From the NCBI GenBank assembly GCA_018398765.1, contig JAHBMJ010000893.1, positions 18,831 to 38,830 on the forward strand: a stretch of 20,000 nucleotides of DNA, given 5' to 3'. Made by a program: the position numbers and the translations under genes. Source of the stretch: Chromera velia. Lineage: Eukaryota > Sar > Chromeraceae. Positions 1-8,816 of this stretch are shown here, piece by piece (positions within the stretch are counted from its first letter, which is position 1; each line of letters starts with the position of its first letter). The notes under the pieces are model-generated. The model saw nothing but the letters and a program-made list of their open reading frames with translations, searched no databases and was not told the origin of the DNA.

Positions 1-308
1 CCCTCCTCCCCCCCCTCCTCCCCTCCTCCCTCCCGCCGCCATCACTCCCTTATCCCCTCTCGCGGTCCCCACCGTTGCCGTTCCTCTCTGATCTCTCTGG
101 ATGGATGGATGGATGGATGGATGGATGGATGGATAGATGGATGGGTGGATGGACAGACAGGTGGATGGATTGATGATGCACACACAGACACCGAGCTCGA
201 GATGATGTACAGACGATATTCGCATGAACTCTGCGTGCCTGCTATCGCGCGTTCTTCCTGCTTCCTGTTCACTTTTTGTTAACACCCGGTGTGCATGCAC
301 CCATGCAG
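1..308 (+). repeat. Intron with GGAT/ATGG tetranucleotide array
   Basis: This stretch is intronic sequence ahead of the first exon in the window; its acceptor is ATGCAG ending at 308. It starts pyrimidine-rich (CCTCC runs) and contains an imperfect (GGAT)n array at about 99-171. No reductase exon is visible in it. Confidence 0.7.
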
Positions 309-3300
309 CATTGGATTGAAGACCCTCTGGTACAAGCCGAAGGGGTGCGAGACCCTGGAGGACTTCCAGAAGAAATTCGGTCAGCATTCACACGATCAGG
401 CAGTCATCAGCATGCATGGGCATAAAACCAGAAAGAAGCCTGAAGTATCTTTTTGAACCAAAAAGAGGTGAGAGAAATAGAGGGTCGCTTTCTGCATCCC
501 GTAGAGGACTATGTCTTCGTTTCTTCTCTTCTATGGATGAGACACGCAAGAGAAACAAGAACAGACTGAAGACAGGCAGGGAACGGAGGCTGAATTACTT
601 ACTGGACCCCGATCTGCCCCCAATGACAGACAAGACAGACAGAGAAACAGACAGACAGGCAGGCAGGCAGGCAGGCAGACAGAGAGACGGACGGACGGAC
701 AGACAGGCAGACAGACAGACAGACAGATAGAAGAAAGTTCGGGGGGTCCCATTGTTTCCTTCCTCTGGCCCTCAGTCCGCATCTTTCTTCTTTTTGCTTC
801 CCTCCTTGTTTCTTTCTTTTCCTTCCTCCCCCCCTTCCTTCAAGCAGGTCACTACAACGCCCTGAAGGACGACGATTTTGACTATTCCTCCAAGGTGGAG
901 CCTCTGCAGCAGGTGCGTTCGTTCGTTTGATCGTTCGTTCGTTTATCTGTCTCTCTGCGCTGCGCGGTGCTGCATGGGCGCACAGAGAGAACTGTACAAA
1001 GAAGGGCACAAATGTGACCTCCTTGGTCCGACGAAGTACGTGACTGATCTCTCCCCCAAGAACGCACGAATAATTTTTTCCAGACAGATAAACATGCACA
1101 CAGGCAAACAGACAGACAGACAGACATACAGACATGCGCTTCAAAGCCGCGGAGTCGCAGCAGATCTGCAAGAAGGTGTGTTGTACCTTTCCTCTCCTCA
1201 TCGTCTTTGGATGGAGGGAGCGGGTTGGCATGGATGTCCTCGTCGTTGGGAGGCATGCAAGGGAGGTATCGTGTTGTTACAGCCCCAAGCCGAAACCATA
1301 CATCCTACCTCATACATGTGTACATGAGTGTGCATGTGTCTCTGAATGAACTTTCCTCCTTCCTTTCTCAAGCAGACCATGAACGAAACAAAGTTTTTTA
1401 ATCCTTGATTTCTCATTCTAGCGCATACGTAAGCATATTCATTCGAGCCTCACTCTCTCTCTCTGTCCACCCACCCACCTACGCAGGCCATGAACGAGTT
1501 GAAGTCGAAGAGCGCTGTTGTGATTACTGGAAGAAGGAACGACCAGGGCAATGCCCGTACCTCGATCCCCACATGGGAGGAGGAGAGAAACACCCTGAAC
1601 CCCCTGGTGGACTGGACCTGGGAGGACGTCACTGCTTATGCGACGATGTACAACGTCCCCGTGAACTCCCTGCACAAGAGGGTGCTCCTGGCAGAGAACG
1701 AAATCTCCCCCCTGACCAGAGACGCCCACAAGGACTTCCTCGAGTTCAACCTCGACAGGCCCTACTGGGAATATAACGAGGCGGCTCTCGAGAAGATGTT
1801 CGGTGGCAAGCACTGGTCTGTCTGTCGCTCAGTCTTTTTTTTTGCGTTTATTTTCATACAGGAAAGCACTGGTTGGTCTGTCTGTCAGTCAACTGGTCTG
1901 GTTGCATACATACATACATACATACATACATACACACACACATACATACATACACGTCTGTGATTTAAGTTGGGTTTGTGATTTGTGATCAGTCAAGCTG
2001 TCTGCAAGCAAAAGTATTTCTCTTCGGGTGGCGTGAGGGACTGACGGACTGGCCGAGGGAGGCTGTATGTGATTGTGTGAAAAGGAAACCTCTCCCTCTC
2101 CTGCAGGTATGTCTGGAAATCTTTCGGGGACTTCCACACTTCCCTTCCCGTGAAGATCCACGAGTCTGGTCAGTTGTTGTTGGGGCGGTAGGCCTGCGTT
2201 CTGGCTGTGTGGGGGTGGCTGCTTTGATTCGGCCTCCGACAAGCTGTTGCCTTTCGGTGGGGGTTTCGAATTGAGGGGTTTCTGTGAGAAGATATTCCGA
2301 AGGGCAACCTCAATTCTGCCTGTCCACTCCAATCACCTCATTCCTGTTCTTCCGGTCTTCGCTGCGGCTTTCTTCTTCTCGGTTCAACTCTGTGTGCAAA
2401 TGTTTGAGTGCGAGTTTGTGTCTGCACTGCAGAGCGCACTGGACGTTTCGTGAAGCGTGTGGCTACTGAGTGCGGCATCCACACCCGTGTGTCCAACACC
2501 AAGAAGGCGCCCCATGGAGGATCGAAGCTCGTCAACCTCCTCCCCTCTGCCTTCAGACCCGCACCCGATGTCTCTCAGTGCAAGCACACTATCTCCCTCA
2601 CCGAGAGACAGGTACGTACGTGTGTTGATCGGTCTTCAGACAGACAGAGAAGACACAGACAGATGCAAACAAACAGGTCCAAAGCGCAACAAAGTAAAGG
2701 ACATCGTGTACAATACCTTGCTTCATACCGACCCTCCAGTTGCCTGTTCCTTCTACAGGACAGCGAGTTTCCGTTGAGACCTCCTGAAGAAAGCACTCCA
2801 CACACACACACTGACTGCCTACCTAACCTTACCGCCCCTCCCTGTGCAGCTGTGCGATTTGGAACTTCTCATAAACGGAGGATACACTCCTCTGAATGGA
2901 TTCATGACCGAGGCCGAGTACGACCACTCCCTTCTCCACATGCGTCTGCCCGAGGGTGCTGTGTGGGGTCTCCCTGTGGTTCTCGACATCGGAGCAGAGA
3001 TGGCCTCCAAGGTCCAGGAGGGCGACAAAGTGCTCCTCAGAGCCGACGGATTCGGAGGAGACCTAGCCGTCATGACCGTCACGTCCAAGTGGAACCCTGA
3101 CAAGAAGGCCGAGGCACTCCACAGTGAGTTGCTTTTCTTTTGAAGACGCTACCTTCATCCTTTTGATTCTCGATGTTGTCAGATGCAACAAAGAGACTTG
3201 CAGGCAAGACACAGTCCGAAGTTCTTTAGTTTGTCTCACCCTCACTTTGTCTGAACTTTTGACGTTTGCCTCCTCAGGAGCTAATTCGAGTCTTCGAAGA

Positions 3301-6300
3301 AAGCGACAACAGGAATGAATATTCGTGTCTCCCACCCTTGACTGTCCCTCCATCCCTCCTGTCTGACTGTTGGTGACTGACTGCCTGCAGCCTGCAGCAC
3401 GGATGCCGCTGACCACCCCTACGTTGGATACATGTACAACCAAATGGGGGAGACGTACATTGGAGGGCCCATCGAGGGGATCAGACTCCCGGAGCGTCCA
3501 TGGGTTAGGAGAGTCAGCACTCCCTCGGAGACCAGGGAGAAACTCAAGAAGGCAGAAGAGGTCGTCGCATTCCAGTGCAGAAACCCTCTCCACAAGTCAG
3601 TCAGTCAGCCAAGTAAGCAGACAGCAAAGTTGTCTTTCTGCCAGTGTTCTTGCCCCCTCCCTCTGAATTTTCCTCTCTGTATTCGCATATTCTGTTTCCC
3701 TTCTTTCCTTCTCTGCATCAAGATTAATATCTTGACGCCTCTCAGCTCTTTGTCTCTTTTCCTTCCGGTCGAACTTGGTACTTGAGTCAGCTGGCTCCGT
3801 TCCCCTGTCGATGAATGTCGTGAAAGGCTCCTCCTTGATATCACTAGAGTGCATTGACAATACGTACGGTGGCGCTTTTGACGCACGCACGCACGCTTGC
3901 AGGGCCCACGTCGCAATGTTCACCGACACCGCCGCTGCGAAGATCCCCACCGTCGTTCATCCTGCCATCGGACCTTCCAAGGACGATGACTTTGACGCCT
4001 CTGTGAGAAGTCAGTCAGTCCGCATACGTGTCTTTCTTGTCAGTGATTCGGCCACACGGCCTTCGCGCGCTTATCGAGAGAGACACAGAGAGAAAGAAAC
4101 AATTTGATGAAAAGTGGCGAGCAAAAAGTGGTGCAGAAAGAAACGGTGGGGAAAGAGGGAGGGATCTGCAGTGGATGCGCCCTCTTGAACTCACCTCATC
4201 CGTCTGTCTCACTAGCTGACAGGGAGGGGGGTTCGACTTTCATTATCCTTTTTTCCCTCCCCTGCTTGGTTGGTAATTATCATGAGAGCGCCAAAAGCGT
4301 TCGCTTGCGAGGAGAAGTTTGTGGATGTGTAGACACATGCATGGGTGGGCAGGTGTGCAGATGGTTGTCGAACTCACGTACTCACTCACTGTATCCCTAC
4401 CTGCCTGCCTGCCTCCCTGTACGCCTGCAGTCCCCACCTATGAGACCCTGAACAGGACTCTTGCTGACCAGATGATCTCTTTCGAGTACTTCCCCTACCA
4501 CATGAGACTCGGTAGGTAGGCCTCTCTCTATCTCAACACACAAAACTGCATGGGGGAAGGAAGGAAAGGGCCGATAGATCGATAGAGTTCGCCTCCGCCA
4601 GAGTACATGTAGATGGGAGGGAGGGACTCCAATTTCATTAGTGAGGACGATTTTTGCGCATAATGGTCTTTGTGTGAGCCCTAGAACGAACTTCGATTTC
4701 AATCAAGCTGTCCTTCTTTCCTCTACGCTGCGTCAGATACGGACAGGAAATCCATCTTCGCCTTTGTGCACAACCAGAAACTCCTACTTCTTCTCGTCTT
4801 GTTGTTCTACTATCTTTTCGCACTCATCCTCCCTCCCACCCCCCCTTCTCCCCCTCCCTCTCTGCAGCCGGACCCCGTGAGGCAGTCCAGCACATGATCT
4901 GCAGGAAGAACTACGGGTTCACCCAGATGATCATCGGGCGGGACCACGCAGGGTGCAAGAACGCAGCGGGAGAAGACTTCTACGGGCCCTATGACGCTCA
5001 GGAACTCGCCTCCTCTGTGGAAGCCGAGATCGGTATCACGACTGTGCCCTTCAAGGCCTACGTGTTCCATGCGGACTCGTCTTCCTACGTGACTAAGGAG
5101 GATGCCAAGGAAAGAGGGTGGGTGGCTGTCTTTCTTCCTTCCTTCGGTTTTTGAATGTCTTTCTTTTGGCACGGACGTGCGCCTCTTCTTATTCTAACCG
5201 AATGAATGGGAACAGAGACAGACAGGAGAATTGTGGGGGGGGAGGCAAAAGACTGCGCGCATTATCTTTGAAAGCTCTACGGCGCTCCCAGCTCCCCTCC
5301 CTTTCTGCTAGCACTTCTCCAATGCAATCAATCTTGTGTGCCTTCTTTGCATTTCACTCCGATCCGCCAGAACTTTTCCTGATTCGGTATTCGATTCCCA
5401 GCGTTTTCCGCCTGTCTATTTCTCCTTTCGTTCTGTTCTGTTGTTAAATTCCTTTTTTGCGTGCGTGTGTGCGTGCGTACAGGCTGAAGACTGTCAACAT
5501 CTCCGGCACCGAATTCCGCCGCCGCATCACTGCGGGAGAGGCCGTCCCCGACTGGTACGCCTTCCCCGACGTCGTGCAGCTCCTCCAGGCCTCCTACAAC
5601 GTCGACAGAACCGCCAAGGCGGAGGAGGTCCCCAAGCTCGCAGAAGGCTCAGAGAGGGTCAGAGGAGGGGGGGGGGAGGGGGCAGGTGTGTTCCAGTTGA
5701 GGTTGATAAGAGAGACGGCCGCTTTTTGTACCGTGATGTATGTATGACCAGTGATGGGGAGGTACAGGTCAGAAGCCACAAAACGGAGCTCCTCTGCGTG
5801 TGGCCGTTAAGTCCCTTCCTGTCTTGCGCGTATCCGCTGCCTGTGATTCCTTCCTGGTAGTTTCGTTCCTACATCCTCCCTCCGAGGCTTATTTCTTTCT
5901 TCCATAGTTGGTTTTCCGATGATGTGCTTGTACATGAATGGGAGTTGACGATCAAGTGCATGTGCACTGCAGGCGGCAGTTCTGATGAGAGGAGGAGACG
6001 CGAGCGCCCAGGAGGCCCTTGCAAAGATTTCCAACGCCAAGACGCACATCCTCTTCTTCCACCCTGAGAAGGAGGCGGGGGCATCTGTGGAATTCGACGT
6101 GTCAGTCAGTCAGTGAGTGGAGTGGTCAGGCAGGCAGGCAGTTAGTGGAGTAGTCAGGAAGGCAGGCAGTGGCTCTGTTTGTCTCTCGCTGTTGTGTTGT
6201 TGGAGAGAAAGAACAATACTGAAGTCCTTTGGTGATCAAATCGGTGTTGTAAGGGAGAAATGGTGGCTATTCGAATGTCCTGCTTTTCCCCCTCTGCCTT

Positions 6301-6541
6301 GTGCCGGTCGGCCAAGAACCGACCGTTTATAGTTTCCATCGATCGTCTGTCCATTGGACCATCCCCCCCCTCCATTGATTCATTCATTCATTCTCTCTAG
6401 CTGGGTTTGTTTCCGTCGCGGTTGCATGGTGACGACTGCCTTCCTGTCTGTCTGTGTGTGTGCAGGTTCGGCCCTAAGGGCCAGAAGTTGCGAACTTGCG
6501 GGTCTCTTGAGGAGCTGGAGGCATTCTTGCAGGGAATCTAA
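309..6541 (+). CDS. APS/PAPS reductase (APR-B type)-ATP sulfurylase fusion, 5' end outside window
   Basis: Bifunctional sulfate-assimilation enzyme. Exons I place: 309-379, 848-912, 1487-1815, 2107-2168, 2433-2611, 2850-3123, 3391-3595, 3903-4009, 4431-4511, 4868-5117, 5483-5657, 5973-6100, 6466-6541 (TAA at 6539). Every intron is GT-AG and the spliced frame is open throughout: 666 residues plus stop. Order seen: C-terminal part of a CysH-type reductase (about 190 residues), a full ATP sulfurylase (about 400 residues, the family's usual size), and an extension of about 90 residues. The first in-window exon opens within a codon (phase 2), so the start codon, any plastid transit peptide and the reductase P-loop region lie upstream of position 1. 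Known chemistry: ATP sulfurylase makes APS from sulfate and ATP; the reductase makes sulfite from APS or PAPS. Cell compartment cannot be read here. Splice sites are inferred from homology and phase, with no transcript evidence. Confidence 0.9.
625..729 (+). repeat. GACA/GGCA tetranucleotide array in intron 380-847
   Basis: Nearly pure (GACA)n and (GGCA)n units with GGAC variants lie inside the intron between exons 309-379 and 848-912. The same GACA motif recurs in the next intron at about 1107-1135. It produces long reading frames on both strands that are not genes. Confidence 0.9.
1905..1954 (+). repeat. CATA tetranucleotide array in intron 1816-2106
   Basis: About twelve CATA units with a short CA run in the middle lie inside the intron that splits the Trp codon of the reductase KHW-YVW stretch. 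Confidence 0.9.
2433..2611 (+). other. Fusion-joint exon (reductase end and ATP sulfurylase start)
   Basis: One uninterrupted exon carries the reductase catalytic motif ECGIH (2468-2482), a nine-residue linker (TRVSNTKKA), then PHGG (2510-2521) and SKLVNLL, the typical N-terminus of ATP sulfurylase. Because both hallmarks share one exon and frame, the fusion does not depend on predicted splicing. The exon begins after a CTGCAG acceptor with two bases that complete a Glu codon, and ends CAG/gtacgt at phase 0. Confidence 0.92.
2510..5657 (+). other. ATP sulfurylase domain
   Basis: Sulfate adenylyltransferase domain spread over exons 5-11. Seen in order: PHGG...LVNLL; GGYTPLNGFM (family GGFSPLxGFM); YIGGPIEGIRLPERP; QCRNPLHKAH, the QxRNPxHxxH signature with its HxxH catalytic histidines, formed by splicing 3595 to 3903; HPAIGPSKDDDFD; MRLAGPREA, formed by splicing 4511 to 4868 (the family usually has MRYAGPREA); GRDHAG (4936-4953); YGPYDAQE; and NISGTEFRRR (5496 on). 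All nucleotide- and sulfate-binding signatures are intact, so an active enzyme is expected. No APS-kinase domain follows, unlike fungal MET3 or animal PAPSS. The C-terminal ISGTEFRRR...PDWYAFPDVV stretch looks more like the fungal and bacterial lineage than the animal one, judged only by eye. Confidence 0.93.
5655..6541 (+). other. C-terminal extension of the fusion protein, unknown function
   Basis: After the last ATP sulfurylase helix (LLQASY), the gene continues through the end of exon 11, exon 5973-6100 and exon 6466-6541. The extension holds a mixed-charge helix-like stretch (DASAQEALAKI), a hydrophobic strand (THILFFHPE) and an ending of FGPKGQKLRTCG followed by SLEELEAFL. The end is loosely reminiscent of the strand-turn-helix that closes thioredoxin domains, which would be notable because plant APS reductases carry a C-terminal thioredoxin/glutaredoxin module. 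The piece is too short for a whole thioredoxin fold and has no CxxC; the only cysteine is in RTCG. I do not assign a function. Confidence 0.6.
6101..6174 (+). repeat. GTCA repeat at a 5' splice site with a short direct duplication
   Basis: The intron after exon 5973-6100 opens with GTCAGTCAGTCAG. A 25-28-bp imperfect direct duplication built of GTGGAGTNGTCAGG and GGCAGGCAG units follows. The donor is the first of several equivalent GTCAGT positions. Confidence 0.7.
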
Positions 6542-7812
6542 GCTCAGGAGAGAAGGGAGGGGGGATGAGGGTTCGGAAAAGGTTTTTTTTTTTCTCGGGA
6601 GAATCTGTGGGATTCTCTTTGGTGGTAAGGCAATGCACGACAAGCCGGGCGAAGAAAAGAGGGGAGCGCTGAGAAGAAACAGAGGAAAGGGAAAGAGGGC
6701 TTGGGACTGTGAAATGCACAATGAGGAAGATGGAGGGAGCAAAGAAGAGGAGAGCGAGTGGAGATGACATGTCGACACCCTTGCATGATGAAGAAGGAAG
6801 GAAGGAAGGCGTCTGCCTAATATGAATGAAGCAACCGGATGATGTTCGTGTTTTCTCTCCGCTGTTGCGAACGGTGTTAGTAGTAGTTGCTCACTTTTGG
6901 CCGAACAAATTACTCGTTCTTGAGGAAACGGAAGAAATTGCAAGACAGACAGACAAGCAAGTAAAGGTCCTTCAAGAGTCCCAGGCAGGCAGGCAGGATG
7001 GATTTTTCCTTCCAAGAAAGGACCAAAGAACAGAAGAAAAGGAGATGAGAAAGAAGCAGAAAAGAAGAAAACAAGAATCAAAAAATTGAGAGATCGGGGA
7101 AAAACACGGATCACAAGAGACTTGGGAGTTGGTCTAAAAGAACTGAAGAAGACGACGAACAACAACAATTAAAGAAAGAAAATCTGGACACCCCTCGTTC
7201 CCACCTTCCATCCTTCCTTCTGTTTTTGCCAAGATCAAACCAGGACACCCACCCATGAAGGACCCGATGATTCTTTGGAATCCTTTTGGTCTTTCTTGGG
7301 GTCCTTTTTTCCGTTTGTTTTTTCAATTGATCCGGCGCGAAAGAAAGGACAGGAGAGAAAAGGGAAAGAGGGTCGAGATGTCTACCTGCAGGAAAGAGCT
7401 TTTGATGAATTGATCTGGTCGTCTCCTCCTCTCCCGATCGAGAGGCATGCAGATGCTGGACGGACAGGATTATCTTCATAAGAATCCATCCACAAAGTGA
7501 ACACGAAAGCAGACAGGTCCACCCTTCGTTGTCCGCTCATTGAGACGCCGCACAAACAAAGCGGGTGTGTGAAAGCGTGCATGCATGTACATGAATGGAC
7601 ACAGTACTGAGGAGAAAGTGTGAAATTTTGAAGCAAGGAAGGGAACATGCAGGGAGACAGTATGCATGTATTCATGCTTTAATGCTTTGGTTGTGAAAAC
7701 AAAAAAGGAAGGAGGGAAGGGAAGGAAACTTGATTTGGGTTGGCTTGGTCTTTAATATTGGTTTTGCTTCTTTCTGCCTGCTTTGCCTCTTATTTCTTGC
7801 TGCTCGTTGTCT

Positions 7813-7813
7813 G

Positions 7814-7844
<31 letters not shown>

Positions 7845-7860
7845 TGTTTTTTTTTTTTTT

Positions 7861-7891
<31 letters not shown>

Positions 7892-7900
7892 GTCTGTCTG
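7813..7900 (+). repeat. (CTTT)n microsatellite with internal T tract
   Basis: Two pure (CTTT)n blocks flank a run of about 16 T, then the tract passes into CTGT units. It produces spurious Phe/Leu/Ser-rich frames on the plus strand and Lys/Glu-rich frames on the minus strand. Confidence 0.95.
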
Positions 7901-8712
7901 CCCATTTTTCTTTCTCTCTCTCTTCTGTCACTGGGTGTTCTCGCCCAACGAGGGCAAGTTTGTTTGCTTCTTTTCTTCTTCTGATTTTCCTTCCTTCCTT
8001 AGCCCTTCTTCAGTCATATGCATGCGTGCACACTTCAACACGAAGCGTGCATCTGTTCTTAGTCTTATGCACCTACCTGGTCTCTCTCCAATCTATCTAT
8101 CCATATCAGTGTCTGCACTTTCTTTCCCTGCCGTTCTTCAAAGATTTTGCATCCTGTCTGTGTGCCTTTCCTCTCTGGTTTGCATTTTTGAACCTTTTTG
8201 GATGGATGGCGATCAGTCAAGCAGATCGACTCTTGCAAGGTTGGACCGGTCTTGTTTGATTTCTTCCCCTCTTGATCGCTCACTGTTGACCGTTTGGCTT
8301 TGATCAGATGAAGTGATTCTTTCTCTGCCGGCAGGATGACCGAAGAGAGAAGCTAATTTGTTGCTTCGTGCACTTGTCGAGCGAGCTGAATGAACTGTCG
8401 GTTGCACAACCGACGTGTCTCAAATTCTCAATGAGTTTCTTTCAACTGTAGTCAAATCATCAACGGTTCATAATGATGAATAATCATGGTGTCATATTGC
8501 TCTATCCAAGTCGTTTAATCTATAGTCCAATCCAGCCGCGATTCGAGCGTTAATGTTTACTTAAATTTCGATTTTAACTATGTGTATGATTTATTTTTTT
8601 CCTAGAAAACTTTAAAAAAGTATATTTATTGGTAACTTTGTTTTTTTACGCTTTCAAAGGACTAGTTAAAGGATTATAGGATTAGGATTTATGTTCGAAG
8701 GATTGGCCTCCC

Positions 8713-8729
8713 GCGGCGAGTCCCGCCGC
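8713..8729. repeat. GC-rich hairpin next to the LINE tail
   Basis: GCGGCG-AGTCC-CGCCGC gives a 6-bp all-GC stem with a 5-base loop in otherwise AT-rich DNA. It lies 17 bases from the (TGAT)6 tract that ends the LINE. It could be part of an older insertion or the target; I see no more. Confidence 0.5.
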
Positions 8730-8746
8730 AATGCCCAATGTCAGAG

Positions 8747-8770
8747 TGATTGATTGATTGATTGATTGAT
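8747..8770 (-). repeat. (ATCA)6 3' tail of the LINE
   Basis: Six perfect TGAT units on the plus strand, which is ATCA on the element's coding strand, lie about 46 bases beyond the TAG that closes the LINE reading frame. The position fits the 3' terminus of an element that primes on simple repeats. Confidence 0.75.
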
Positions 8771-8816
8771 ATGTTCCGCCCTAGGGCCTTCCCGCTATGT
8801 CTATCTATCGCCAGAG

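Larger units (their letters stand above)
309..2482 (+). other. Reductase domain (CysH family, Fe-S-free)
   Basis: Exons 1-5 in part. Motifs seen in order: KVEPLQQ at the end of the second exon; TGRRNDQG (1526-1549), the substrate-binding arginine loop of PAPS/APS reductases; NPLVDWTWEDV; SFGDFHTS in exon 2107-2168, matching the SxGDxHTT block of E. coli-type PAPS reductase; and ECGIH with its catalytic Cys at 2471-2473. Plant and bacterial APS reductases with a 4Fe-4S cluster have a CC pair just before KVxPL and a CxxC after the SLH segment. Neither is present: the first site reads FDYSSKVEPL. That is the APR-B/PAPS-reductase condition. APR-B of Physcomitrella uses APS without a cluster, so APS is the likelier substrate because the fused partner makes APS; this last step is inference. 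About 45 residues are inserted between NSLHK and SFGDFHTS. The N-terminal nucleotide-binding half lies outside the window. Confidence 0.88.
6542..8746. other. Intergenic 3' flank, no gene recognised
   Basis: 2.2 kb downstream of the sulfur-gene stop. The first part is A- and G-rich with GAAG/AAGA runs (6542-7100), presumably 3' UTR then spacer. No AATAAA signal stands out. From about 8430 to 8690 the sequence turns AT-rich. The open frames here on both strands are low-complexity and match nothing I know. Confidence 0.6.

Noticed and set aside
1160-1174. Possible 15-bp microexon (CAGATCTGCAAGAAG with AG before and GT after)
   Set aside because: It keeps frame but would insert five residues between KVEPLQQ and AMNELK, a junction that already matches the reductase family without it.
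599-1256. Long minus-strand frames over 599-1256 rich in Cys, Leu and Ser
   Set aside because: They are translations of the GACA/GGCA microsatellite and flanking intron of the plus-strand sulfur gene; they also overlap the exon at 848-912.
6380-7168. 262-codon minus-strand frame downstream of the sulfur gene
   Set aside because: Low complexity (Phe, Leu, Ser, Pro), antisense to the last exon and an A/G-rich 3' flank, with no motif; best explained as absence of stops in pyrimidine-rich DNA.
7740-8303. Plus-strand frames looking like a membrane protein
   Set aside because: The hydrophobic stretch is the (CTTT)n microsatellite read as Phe-Leu-Ser; nothing around it is conserved-looking.
8660-8695. 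TTAGGATT-like units as telomere-type repeat
   Set aside because: Only two or three irregular units in AT-rich spacer; no array.
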